Assembly (NCBI GenBank): GCA_945860865.1
Contig: CAMARW010000006.1
Span: 1 to 64,000, forward strand
Direction of reading: 5' to 3'
Origin: Chitinophaga pinensis
Lineage (GTDB): Bacteria; Bacteroidota; Bacteroidia; UKL13-3
DNA length: 64,000 bases
In this document: one piece after another, positions 6,582-14,141 of the stretch
Numbering within the stretch: the stretch's first letter is position 1
Layout: every line of letters starts with the position of its first letter
Translations under genes and position numbers: made by a program
The notes under the pieces: model-generated
What the model saw: only the letters and a program-made list of their open reading frames with translations
Told to the model about the DNA's origin: nothing
Database searches by the model: none

Positions 6582-8150
6582 ATGAAATTAAAATCCAAGC
6601 CAAAATATAAAGTCGACATTTTACAGACCCTTATTGATGAAAAGGCAATCATTTTTGATAAGAGCTATAACAAAGTTTCCAAAATTCATAAATATTGGTC
6701 TAGAAAGCCTTGGTATATAATCAAGGATTATATTTCTAAATACTCCAAATCAAATGATGTTGTCTTGGACCCCTTTTGTGGTAGTGGAATAATAGGCTTG
6801 GAAACCATATTACAAAATAGAGATTTCATTGGATACGACTTAAATCCGTTCGCGGTATTTTTATCAAATCAAACACTGGATTTTGACTTTGATGTTTCAG
6901 AATTTAAAAGAGAAATTGATAAGTTGACATTTGAATTGAAAGATACTATTATGAGTCTCTATAAAGTTTCCGATAATCAATATATATTATACAATATCTT
7001 AGGGCATGGGAATAAAAAGGAATACAATTCTGTCCTTTCAGATTTTAATTTTAAAAACAAATCAAAAGTTAGTTTAGACCTCTCAACTAATATAAAGTAC
7101 ACTATTGATTTTGAATATCCGGACAGACCTTTTCCTAAAAAGTTCCATAAAGATAGATTTTCATACAAGGGTATTGAAAAGGTGTCTGAAATGTTTACGG
7201 AGAGAAACTTAAAGGCCTTATCACTATTGAATGAGTATATCTCTAAAAACAATTCTAAATATAAAAACTATCTACAACTTGCACTTACGAATACGCTATT
7301 ACATGTCAGTAGATTGAAAGGAGAGAACGTAAGACCATTAGGTGTAAATAACTATTGGATACCGGATGATTTTATAGAGGAAAATGTAATTTGGAGATTT
7401 ATTGATAGACTTGAAAATATTGCTATTGCTAAACAGACAATAAAAAAACGGCTTGATGATTCCAAAAGTAAAAGATATGGCACTTATATAATTCATAATA
7501 AATCATCGTTGCCTCTGGCTGAATTACCAGACTCAAGTATTGATTTTATTATTACTGACCCCCCGTATGGAGAGGCCATACAATATAGTGAATTGTCTTT
7601 TATTTGGAATACTTGGCTAAATAAGAACTATTCTATTCAAGATGAAGTTATTATTAATCCTGTTCAAAATAAAGGAATTAGTGAATTTCATGATGCTATT
7701 TCAGAATTCATACAAAACTCATACAGAGTTCTAAAGAGTAATTGCTATTTTACTCTTTGTTTTCATAACAAAGAGGTAAAAATATGGGCTGAAATAATTC
7801 GAAAAATCAGAGATGTAGGTTTTGAACTCGAAGATATTAAGATTTACGATGTTTTTGGTAGTCCTTACAATAAACATTGGTCGAAATTTTCACCAAAATC
7901 AGACTTGTATGTCACTTTCAAAAAATCAGAAAAATGCTATCCTAATCCAATTGAAGAAATTCAATTAATAGACCCGGTTTTATTGGCAGATTCGATAAGA
8001 AAACAACTTATAGAAAATGATAGCTTTGATTTAAACAAGTCATATGACTTGTTTGTCGCGGAAGTTATTGTAAAAATATTTGAAGGATATGGCTGCGACG
8101 ATGTTTTAAAGTTGGATATTAAAAAAATCACCGAATTATTTAAAAACTGA
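6582..8150 (+). CDS. DNA methyltransferase 2 (DPPY type)
   Basis: This 522-aa amino-methyltransferase has a HKYWSRKPW segment before motif I (DPFCGSG, 63-69) and GYDLNPFA (motif II region). A long insertion of about 230 residues, probably target recognition, follows. Motif IV TDPPYGEAIQYSE lies at 325-337. DPPY is usual for N6-adenine methylases. The HKYW..KPW plus DPFCGSG layout recalls a broad group of adenine-specific methylases found in phage-resistance loci. The C-terminal 120 residues have no motif I know. The stop codon overlaps the start of the nuclease gene by one base, so expression is probably coupled. Confidence 0.87.
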   Translation: MKLKSKPKYKVDILQTLIDEKAIIFDKSYNKVSKIHKYWSRKPWYIIKDYISKYSKSNDVVLDPFCGSGIIGLETILQNRDFIGYDLNPFAVFLSNQTLDFDFDVSEFKREIDKLTFELKDTIMSLYKVSDNQYILYNILGHGNKKEYNSVLSDFNFKNKSKVSLDLSTNIKYTIDFEYPDRPFPKKFHKDRFSYKGIEKVSEMFTERNLKALSLLNEYISKNNSKYKNYLQLALTNTLLHVSRLKGENVRPLGVNNYWIPDDFIEENVIWRFIDRLENIAIAKQTIKKRLDDSKSKRYGTYIIHNKSSLPLAELPDSSIDFIITDPPYGEAIQYSELSFIWNTWLNKNYSIQDEVIINPVQNKGISEFHDAISEFIQNSYRVLKSNCYFTLCFHNKEVKIWAEIIRKIRDVGFELEDIKIYDVFGSPYNKHWSKFSPKSDLYVTFKKSEKCYPNPIEEIQLIDPVLLADSIRKQLIENDSFDLNKSYDLFVAEVIVKIFEGYGCDDVLKLDIKKITELFKN

Positions 8151-9238
8151 TGGAAATAGGTTCTACGGAATGCATAAGAATATTAAAGAATAACTTTAAT
8201 TTTAAGTGCGTAGATACAGAATTAGGCGAAGGCATTTTAATGAATGCAAAAGATGCTTTCATCTTTTCCATTGTTACAGGTGCGGGATACTTAGACAATC
8301 CATTATACCAATTCACACCGAAAGGATTGATGAAACTATTTTACAATGCTTTCGATTACAAATTTGTTTCAGGAATTTTTGAACATGCTTCTTTAAAACA
8401 TACTCCATTTATACTTTCTAAAGTAAAGCCATACTTGTTCAACGGAAATAAAGTTATAATTCCAGTTGAATTTGATTCTGAAATATCACTCCAAAAAAAA
8501 TTAAAGGAGTTCTTTGCAAGCATAGATAATCCAACTGAATACTTAATTCTACGGATTGAAAAAAGTAAAAAGGGGAACGGAATGGAGGGTTTCATGGAAT
8601 ATCTGATTGCTGAGTATTTTAAAAAAATGGGTTTCATAGTTGAGAATCAAATTCCATTGGCACATTCAGTTGGATCTCCTGATTTTGGTGGTTATCAACT
8701 AAGTGAAACATTTAATGCATTAAGCAAAAAAAATATACTTTCGGGCCAAGGTTTTCATATAATTGAGTTGAGCCTTCTTAGGTTATTTGATAAAAACATC
8801 TCATCAGAGATACAGCAATTTAATAATAATGCAATTGTTGGAGAAGCAAAAACTAGTACAACAATTATGCAAAAACAGCTTAATAAATATCTGTTTACTG
8901 GGCTTTTTGAGTATGGTGTGGAAATACATCCGAACAAGAAGGTATCTTCATCACCAGAGTTTGGGTTATTCACTATCAATGCTACCAATTTTAAAATTGA
9001 ATTTACACCGCCCAGTATAAAAGCAAACTACAAGGAAGAATACTCTCGTAAGGATTATTTTATTTGGTTGGATAATTATATGAAATTTTATTTGATAGCA
9101 AACTTGAGTAATGATGAGCTGATTGAAATGGTTTTCAAAGAAACATCCCAAAAGAAATTTGGACAAAATGATTTGGTAGACCTCATTAAGAAATTAAACA
9201 CAGAAACAATATTAACCCATTTAGAAACAATATTTTAA
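8150..9238 (+). CDS. Restriction endonuclease, PD-(D/E)XK fold
   Basis: This 362-aa protein has a nuclease core after about residue 140: an E-rich helix (GMEGFMEYLIAEYFKKMGF), then SPD (P177-D178), then GEAK (E232-A-K234). Glu, PD and ExK in this order are the metal-binding and catalytic residues of PD-(D/E)XK enzymes. The 54-residue gap between PD and ExK is longer than usual and holds a helical insertion. The N-terminal 140 residues may recognise DNA. It follows two methylases with a one-base overlap and is the best candidate for the restriction subunit. No specificity can be read from the sequence. Confidence 0.8.
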   Translation: MEIGSTECIRILKNNFNFKCVDTELGEGILMNAKDAFIFSIVTGAGYLDNPLYQFTPKGLMKLFYNAFDYKFVSGIFEHASLKHTPFILSKVKPYLFNGNKVIIPVEFDSEISLQKKLKEFFASIDNPTEYLILRIEKSKKGNGMEGFMEYLIAEYFKKMGFIVENQIPLAHSVGSPDFGGYQLSETFNALSKKNILSGQGFHIIELSLLRLFDKNISSEIQQFNNNAIVGEAKTSTTIMQKQLNKYLFTGLFEYGVEIHPNKKVSSSPEFGLFTINATNFKIEFTPPSIKANYKEEYSRKDYFIWLDNYMKFYLIANLSNDELIEMVFKETSQKKFGQNDLVDLIKKLNTETILTHLETIF

Positions 9239-9239
9239 T

Positions 9240-10214
9240 ATGGCATTATCTAGCGATGAAATAATAAAGCGGGAAATAATTGATGTAGTTGGAATTAGTT
9301 CCACTAATCTAGATTTGAGAATATTTCCTCAAAGTAGCAATGACGACCAAAAGTTGGTTGAAATTGGTGGTTTAACCTTTTCTTTTAATAATGTTAGTTA
9401 TGGGTCTTGCGATGCTGCATGGATTGATAGAAATGGTGATGCTGTTATAGCTTTGGAAGGAACAGATGCACTAAATCGAAAATCTTCAGGGAATGCCCAA
9501 TATCAACGATTTCACCATGCTCTTGGTGCCGTTAAACGTGGACTATTGGGGATTTATTATTTAAAACGAGGAATTGATAAGATTCAAGAAGATTTATATG
9601 GAATGGCATATAACGCAACGCAAAAAGAATCGGGTGTTTATCTAATAATTGATGACCTGAGAGAAGTAAAAGCTCTGGTTGACAATTATGGAACAAGTAA
9701 TTTTGATGAGCTTGTTGATTTTCATTTAGATAGAATGAAGAAAATATTTGAAAGAAAGTTTTCTGAGAAATATGATTCTAGTTGGGTGAAATTTTCCATA
9801 AAGCGGTCAACAATAATTTTAGATAATTCTGTAATAAAATATGCTGGTAGAATGATGCGGAATTTTACAGATGGTTCTCAAAGGGCGGGTCATATTGCTG
9901 TTGGTGAAATGTATCTAACAAAATACTATTTCTACGACTATACATTCAAATATCTCTTTTTGAAGATGACGGCTGATGAAAGAGATTATTTAGACTTACA
10001 TAAAGCTGACGATAAAGAGTGGTATTTATTGAGGCACGAAGAAAATGTTGAGATAAAGACGATTGATGATATTATTAATTTATCACCCGAAGTGCGAAGA
10101 AAATTAATGGCAATAAAAGATGAGCCACTTAAAGGCAATGCTTTAAAAATCTATTCTGACTGCGTTAAAATAGTTGATAAAGGTTTGAGAGATGGTTCTT
10201 TAGAAATAAGCTAG
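9240..10214 (+). CDS. Last gene of restriction-modification operon; possible second restriction subunit
   Basis: I do not recognise this 324-aa protein. It starts 1 nt after the nuclease gene and ends the operon. The region at about residues 55-115 has CDAAWIDRNGDAVIALEGTD, an Asp-strand-Glu arrangement like PD-(D/E)XK enzymes but with Thr where Lys is expected, then SGNAQYQRFHHALGAVKRG, a very conserved-looking helix. No membrane segment or helicase motif is present. With two methylases and one clear nuclease beside it, a second, strand-specific or DNA-recognition subunit as in heterodimeric type II enzymes is the most economical guess. It could instead be an unrelated accessory factor. Confidence 0.55.
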   Translation: MALSSDEIIKREIIDVVGISSTNLDLRIFPQSSNDDQKLVEIGGLTFSFNNVSYGSCDAAWIDRNGDAVIALEGTDALNRKSSGNAQYQRFHHALGAVKRGLLGIYYLKRGIDKIQEDLYGMAYNATQKESGVYLIIDDLREVKALVDNYGTSNFDELVDFHLDRMKKIFERKFSEKYDSSWVKFSIKRSTIILDNSVIKYAGRMMRNFTDGSQRAGHIAVGEMYLTKYYFYDYTFKYLFLKMTADERDYLDLHKADDKEWYLLRHEENVEIKTIDDIINLSPEVRRKLMAIKDEPLKGNALKIYSDCVKIVDKGLRDGSLEIS

Positions 10215-10229
10215 CACACCTATAACTTA

Positions 10230-10272
10230 TACTTCTGACAGAAGTAGGAGTTGATTAGCATTGATAATCAAC
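10230..10272. repeat. Two short dyads after the restriction-modification operon
   Basis: TACTTCTGACAGAAGTA (10230-10246) is a 17-nt odd-centred palindrome. It is followed by the hairpin GTTGATTA (10250-10257) with TAATCAAC (10265-10272). Neither has a T run. They may be protein-binding sites or protect the mRNA end. Confidence 0.4.
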
Positions 10273-10296
10273 AACTTACATAAATGTGGGCAAATA

Positions 10297-10340
10297 AACT
10301 TATACTTTTGTTAAAATAATTCCGAAAGTATAAGTTTTTT
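10297..10340 (+). terminator. Intrinsic terminator before the short recombinase gene
   Basis: Twelve-base arms AACTTATACTTT (10297-10308) and AAAGTATAAGTT (10325-10336) are perfectly complementary and followed by T residues to 10340. This probably ends the restriction-modification operon. A partial copy of the left arm, AACTTATACT, is also at 10224-10233. Confidence 0.7.
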
Positions 10341-10378
10341 CCTTCCTTTTGTATCGTAATTAATAAACGATATAAAAG

Positions 10379-10969
10379 ATGAGCAAGAAAGGTCAAAATA
10401 CAACAACAACTTATATGGACTGGAATGATTTCATTTCAGTCATCACACGACTTGAAAAAGACGAGAACTACAAATTCTGTCTTTTAATCGCAATTGGGGT
10501 TTTTACGGGCCTCAGGATTTCAGATTTACTCTCATTGAAGTATTTGGACCTCCTAAATGGTGAAACTTTCTCTATTAAAGAGAAAAAGACCAACAAACAG
10601 AGAAGTATCAAAATCAACAAGGACCTGAAAGAGATTGTTGAACGAATAGTTAAGAAAACTAAAGTATCAGACTTGAATGAGTTAATCTTCATCAACAAAT
10701 ACGGAACCAAGGCTATTGACAAATCTTATGTCAATGTGGTCCTAAAAGAGATTGTAAAAAAATACCGTATCAAACTTGACGGTAATGTTTCCACCCACAC
10801 ATTCAGAAAAACACTGGGAAGACGAGTAATGGAAGTAAATAACTATTCAAACGAGAGCCTGGTTCTTTTGATGGACCTGTTTGGACATTCCAGTATGAGT
10901 ATTACCAAGAGATACCTTGGTATCAGGGAACAAGAAATTCACGATGTATATGATAGTTTATCTTTATAG
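10379..10969 (+). CDS. Short tyrosine recombinase (catalytic domain only)
   Basis: At 196 aa this holds little more than the catalytic domain of a tyrosine recombinase. The active-site set is complete: R46 (FTGLRISDL), H140-x-x-R143 (THTFRKT), H170 (FGHSSMSITKRY) and nucleophile Y179. The N-terminal arm/core-binding domain of full integrases (usually 100-200 residues more) is missing, but there is no sign of a frameshift upstream. Short forms like this resolve multimers or invert DNA in Bacteroidota elements. The full-length integrase at 12373-13947 is the likelier one for chromosomal insertion. It shares codon habits with the element backbone. Confidence 0.88.
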   Translation: MSKKGQNTTTTYMDWNDFISVITRLEKDENYKFCLLIAIGVFTGLRISDLLSLKYLDLLNGETFSIKEKKTNKQRSIKINKDLKEIVERIVKKTKVSDLNELIFINKYGTKAIDKSYVNVVLKEIVKKYRIKLDGNVSTHTFRKTLGRRVMEVNNYSNESLVLLMDLFGHSSMSITKRYLGIREQEIHDVYDSLSL

Positions 10970-10972
10970 TCT

Positions 10973-11125
10973 ATGAGAGTTACAATTCAACATCAAATGG
11001 AAAAGACATATCACACATTCAAGGTTAAGGACTCCAATAACTTAACCTTGAATGAAGTGAAACACATCTGCGAGAAGATGGGTGTGGTAACTCTGTTTAT
11101 TAATGGTAAAATTTATTCAATATGA
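10973..11125 (+). CDS. Small protein (50 aa) coupled to next gene
   Basis: A 50-codon frame starts 3 nt after the recombinase stop codon. Its TGA overlaps the ATG of the next gene (ATGA at 11122-11125). The product begins MRVTIQHQMEKTYHTFKVKD and ends GVVTLFINGKIYSI, a pattern of strand, helix (LNEVKHICEKMG) and two strands. No family is recognised. The tight spacing on both sides and the same GAC/GTC-rich codon style support a real gene. Confidence 0.55.
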   Translation: MRVTIQHQMEKTYHTFKVKDSNNLTLNEVKHICEKMGVVTLFINGKIYSI

Positions 11126-11412
11126 GTTCAGAGATGAATATATCACAATATCTTATTACTCTTCTCACTGAGAAAGGTATTGATTTGGGTTACAACATCA
11201 AGGTCAAATCTGACAGTGTATTCGGGGACCATATCATTCCAATGATGGTCCTTGTAGAATTCATTGAAAACCTTGACCCAAATTCACAAAAGAAGATAAG
11301 AGAGACTTTGGTCCGGATTGATTTTCAGAATGGAGACATTCTACACTTCTTCAAATTTCTTGCTGAGGGTATGGTTAAGTTGAAGTTTTCAGAAACTTCA
11401 TTCATATCCTAA
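11122..11412 (+). CDS. Hypothetical backbone protein
   Basis: This 96-aa soluble helical protein overlaps the 50-codon gene before it by four bases (ATGA). It begins MSSEMNISQYLITLLTEKGI; the middle (about 35-60) is HIIPMMVLVEFIENLDPNSQ, and the end is a helix HFFKFLAEGMVKLKF. I do not know the family. It is third in a probable operon with the short recombinase, so it may be a recombination cofactor or an element maintenance protein; that is only a guess from position. Confidence 0.5.
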   Translation: MSSEMNISQYLITLLTEKGIDLGYNIKVKSDSVFGDHIIPMMVLVEFIENLDPNSQKKIRETLVRIDFQNGDILHFFKFLAEGMVKLKFSETSFIS

Positions 11413-11453
11413 CCTCAAAAACAACTATGTCAATAATATTGAAATTCAACACA

Positions 11454-11487
11454 TTACAACTTTCTGTCAGGTGAAAGAAGGTTGTAA
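11454..11487 (+). other. Hairpin between two backbone genes
   Basis: TTACAAC (11454-11460) pairs with GTTGTAA (11481-11487), with inner TTTC/GAAA pairing. A short T-rich stretch follows. It may be a weak terminator after the gene ending at 11412. Confidence 0.4.
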
Positions 11488-11544
11488 TCTTTTATACTTA
11501 CTCAAAGTTGTAAGTTTGATTTCTAAATCAATAGGTAAAAAAGA

Positions 11545-11754
11545 ATGAGCTGGTCCAAATCACAGAGAGCTTTTGGTGTTTTCAAAGTTGAAGGAAAATC
11601 AATCAAAATTTATGGAACGCCCAGTAGTTATAGCACTTTGAATGTAGGTGAAGAAATCAATAGGGCTGATTGGAACGGAGATAATCTTCAAGTCTCACTC
11701 AAAAACGGTAAGGTCAGGATTTACAAGCCAAATGGCTCTTATACTTCACTGTAA
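11545..11754 (+). CDS. Small all-beta protein
   Basis: This 69-aa protein has strand-forming segments throughout: AFGVFKVEGKSIKIYGTPSS, ADWNGDNLQVSLKNGKVRIY. The pattern, with Trp and Gly turns, looks like a small SH3-like or OB-like barrel. The family is unknown. Proteins with this W-x-G-D-x-L-x-V-x-L-x-N-G-x-V pattern are widespread on Bacteroidota plasmids and elements as conserved hypotheticals. It stands alone between a hairpin and a convergent gene. Confidence 0.5.
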   Translation: MSWSKSQRAFGVFKVEGKSIKIYGTPSSYSTLNVGEEINRADWNGDNLQVSLKNGKVRIYKPNGSYTSL

Positions 11755-11830
11755 AACTTTCACCTTACATTCTTTTTTCCCAATTCACGATGAATGTCTC
11801 TTTTGTTTTTCGTTCTATCTTTCATTTTGC

Positions 11831-12361
11831 CTATGGCTGAATTGATGAGGTCATACCCGTTACATTAAATGTTCCAGAGTTAAATGTCGAACCAGGAACT
11901 TCTAAAAAATCTTTGTTCATTTTGTCATCACTTTGATAGGTTTGTGCTATTACATAATCACACGCATCTTTAAAATCCTTGTAGAAATCTTCCACTTTGA
12001 AATTAAGTCGACCATTTTGTTCCACAAGATGCCCCATCTCTTGTTTAGAAGAGAGTGTAATTTGGACCTTTGGAGAAACTGCGTGGGCAAGTCCACAACG
12101 AAATGAATTATACATATCATAAGAAGACAAGTATGTTTCATATCTCTTCAAACTTGGAACTGTTTTTATAGCATTCTCAAAGTCTTTTTTGGATCTCCTA
12201 CTAACATTCCAGTCAGATAGATTGGGGTTAATACACTTACCTAAAAATTCTATTCCAATTCCCATTAAAATGAAAGAAATATAAGGATGCGAGATTGATA
12301 ATTCGCCAAATTCTTTGATAAGTACAGTTTGAATAAAGTCTTTCGGTTTAAGTCGTGCCAT
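11831..12361 (-). CDS. Hypothetical protein with HEPN-like RxxxxH motif
   Basis: This 176-aa mostly helical protein contains NSFRCGLAHAVSP at 85-97. R88-x4-H93 fits the Rx4-6H catalytic motif of HEPN-fold RNases, and the motif sits after a long helix as in that fold. The rest matches nothing I can name. The C-terminus (about 150-176) is Ser/Thr/Gly-rich and looks disordered. No obvious MNT-type antitoxin gene is next to it. It lies 11 nt upstream of the integrase gene on the same strand direction. It may be an RNase toxin or defence effector, or a non-catalytic relative. Confidence 0.5.
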   Translation of the reverse strand: MARLKPKDFIQTVLIKEFGELSISHPYISFILMGIGIEFLGKCINPNLSDWNVSRRSKKDFENAIKTVPSLKRYETYLSSYDMYNSFRCGLAHAVSPKVQITLSSKQEMGHLVEQNGRLNFKVEDFYKDFKDACDYVIAQTYQSDDKMNKDFLEVPGSTFNSGTFNVTGMTSSIQP

Positions 12362-12372
12362 AAAATTAAAAT

Positions 12373-13947
12373 TTAGTGTTTTCGATATCTTTTTGAAATC
12401 GTATTATTTAAATAGTCAATTTTCTCAATGTTGAAGCCACCTCTAAGGTAGTTCTCAGTAATCTTAAGACTTGAATGACCCAGAGATTGAGAGATGTCAT
12501 AAAGATTTACATTTTCAAGTCTCAACAAGAGATTTGTGAATGAGTGACGGGAAACATGGGATGTTATTTTTGTCTCAATACCACAAAGTTCCTGAACCTT
12601 TTTCAGATTTCGGTTATATACAATTGTGTGGTGTTTAATAAGTTTATATTGTCTTTCAGTTAACTTCTTGAAATCGTTTTTTGGTCCAATACTTTTGAAG
12701 TCCTCATCAGAAAGTACTGGGAAAATGAAATCAGTTTCTCCTTTCTTTTTTTGTACCTTAATTTCTTCAAAAAGAGTGTTTAAAAACCTGCTTTCAATTT
12801 TATCAATTAGATTTTGTTTCAAGTCAATCATCTGTCTAAGTTGGCTATTGTTGGTGTCAATTGTATAACCCTTGTATTCTATGGTTTCTCCCATATTTTT
12901 AGAAACCTCTTTTGACATTTGATTGATGTACTTACCAACTAAACGGTTATAGATTATTTGAGGATTTTGAAGATGTTCAATCAACTTATCAAGTTTATTC
13001 AAATTGATAGAGTGTAGCTCATTTTCTTCATCACGAAAGGTAATTTCCTCGGTTTTAACAATAGTTTCATATTTGGTTGACCCTTCAATTAATTCAGATA
13101 AAATCAAACCCATATTAGTGTTTATAGGAATACTGATTTCGGTCCCAGTCTTAAACATTGTATATATTAATCTCCCATTAGATAGGTTATTCCAACGAAA
13201 CAAGAATAGGTCCGAAACTCTACAGCCATTTGAAAAGACTTGAAAAAGAAACAGGTCCCTTGTTAATTTTAGGACCTTATTTTCAATTTGGGTACTAAGG
13301 AGTTTATCAACCTCTTCCTCATTTAGAACTGATTTTGATTTCCTATCAACTGTGAATTCAATACTATTAAAAGGGTCCTTAATATAAGTAAAGAAGTCGT
13401 CCTTTTTTGCCTGATTAACAATGGACCTCATCATCTTTAGATAATGAACTACACTGTTATTGGATAGTATTTTCGGGTCATTTTGAGTTAGGAGATAGTT
13501 CTTATATTCTTTTAGAAACAAAGGGGTTATTTCAACAAAGCGAAGGTCTTTTTTATCAATGGTGCTTAAATACTTTTTAAGTTTCTTTAATACGGTATCG
13601 TGTTTAATCTTTGAACCGTGATTAGCCATATTCTTAATACAAACCTCCCAATACCTAACAAATGACAATTTATCACTGGGTAAATTTGAAATTTCATTGT
13701 TAATAGCGCCCAATTCTTCAAGGGCTTTTTCAATGATGTTGTTGAGTGCCTCTGAATTAACAAACTCTTTTACATTTCTGAACCTTTTAGTTTCAGTATT
13801 AAAATACCTCTCCCATTCACTTACAAGTAGTTTTATGCCCAGTGATTTCTTTCGTATTACATTGTTTTCAATGGTCCTGATATAAACAATTCCTGTTCTA
13901 TCCTCAGAAAACTGTTTTTGTAAAATTACATTAATTGATTTTGCCAT
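12373..13947 (-). CDS. int: Integrase, tyrosine recombinase family (full length)
   Basis: This 524-aa protein has an arm-binding region at the N-terminus, a SAM-like core-binding domain (about 90-185: SFVRYWEVCIKNMANHGSKI ... SVVHYLKMMRSIVNQAKK), and a catalytic domain with R243 (FSNGCRVSDLFLF), H464-x-x-R467 (SHVSRHSF), H491 (LGHSSLKITENY) and nucleophile Y500. A helical insertion of nearly 200 residues separates the first Arg from the His box, which is unusual but seen in some Bacteroidota element integrases. It faces inward from the right end, 125 nt from the attachment core, with paired GGACA repeats between. It very likely inserted the element in tRNA-Arg. Confidence 0.93.
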   Translation of the reverse strand: MAKSINVILQKQFSEDRTGIVYIRTIENNVIRKKSLGIKLLVSEWERYFNTETKRFRNVKEFVNSEALNNIIEKALEELGAINNEISNLPSDKLSFVRYWEVCIKNMANHGSKIKHDTVLKKLKKYLSTIDKKDLRFVEITPLFLKEYKNYLLTQNDPKILSNNSVVHYLKMMRSIVNQAKKDDFFTYIKDPFNSIEFTVDRKSKSVLNEEEVDKLLSTQIENKVLKLTRDLFLFQVFSNGCRVSDLFLFRWNNLSNGRLIYTMFKTGTEISIPINTNMGLILSELIEGSTKYETIVKTEEITFRDEENELHSINLNKLDKLIEHLQNPQIIYNRLVGKYINQMSKEVSKNMGETIEYKGYTIDTNNSQLRQMIDLKQNLIDKIESRFLNTLFEEIKVQKKKGETDFIFPVLSDEDFKSIGPKNDFKKLTERQYKLIKHHTIVYNRNLKKVQELCGIETKITSHVSRHSFTNLLLRLENVNLYDISQSLGHSSLKITENYLRGGFNIEKIDYLNNTISKRYRKH

Positions 13948-13964
13948 TGGTGTTATTGAAACTC

Positions 13965-14022
13965 AAGGACAAATATAGGACAAAAAATCAGTATTAAATC
14001 ATACAAGACAAAAACAGGACAA
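13965..14022 (+). repeat. Two paired GGACA repeats, right end of element
   Basis: AAGGACAAATATAGGACAAA (13965-13984) and ACAAGACAAAAACAGGACAA (14003-14022) each hold two GGACA-like units spaced 11 bp. The second pair matches the left-end copy at 342-361 in 19 of 20 positions. Their place between integrase gene and attachment core suits integrase arm sites. Some of these bases lie just upstream of the integrase start, so binding could also repress it. Confidence 0.6.
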
Positions 14023-14071
14023 AATTTAAACAATTGTAAATCTGTATCTTAAATATAAAAAATGATATAGC

Positions 14072-14125
14072 ATAGAATAGATGTTTCCTAAACATTTGAT
14101 AGCAGTTCGATTCTGCTCGAGACTA
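14072..14125 (+). other. 3' half of interrupted tRNA-Arg(CCU); right attachment site
   Basis: The 22-base core at 14072-14093 repeats 142-163. It continues with ATTTGAT, T-arm AGCAG-TTCGATT-CTGCT and acceptor strand CGAGACT plus discriminator A (14125); CTA, not CCA, follows. Joined to 124-163 it rebuilds a 5'-to-3' complete tRNA-Arg(CCU). It is therefore the displaced 3' half of the chromosomal target gene. It is only 16 nt from the next chromosomal gene. Confidence 0.8.
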
Positions 14126-14141
14126 CTAAAACGAAATCATA

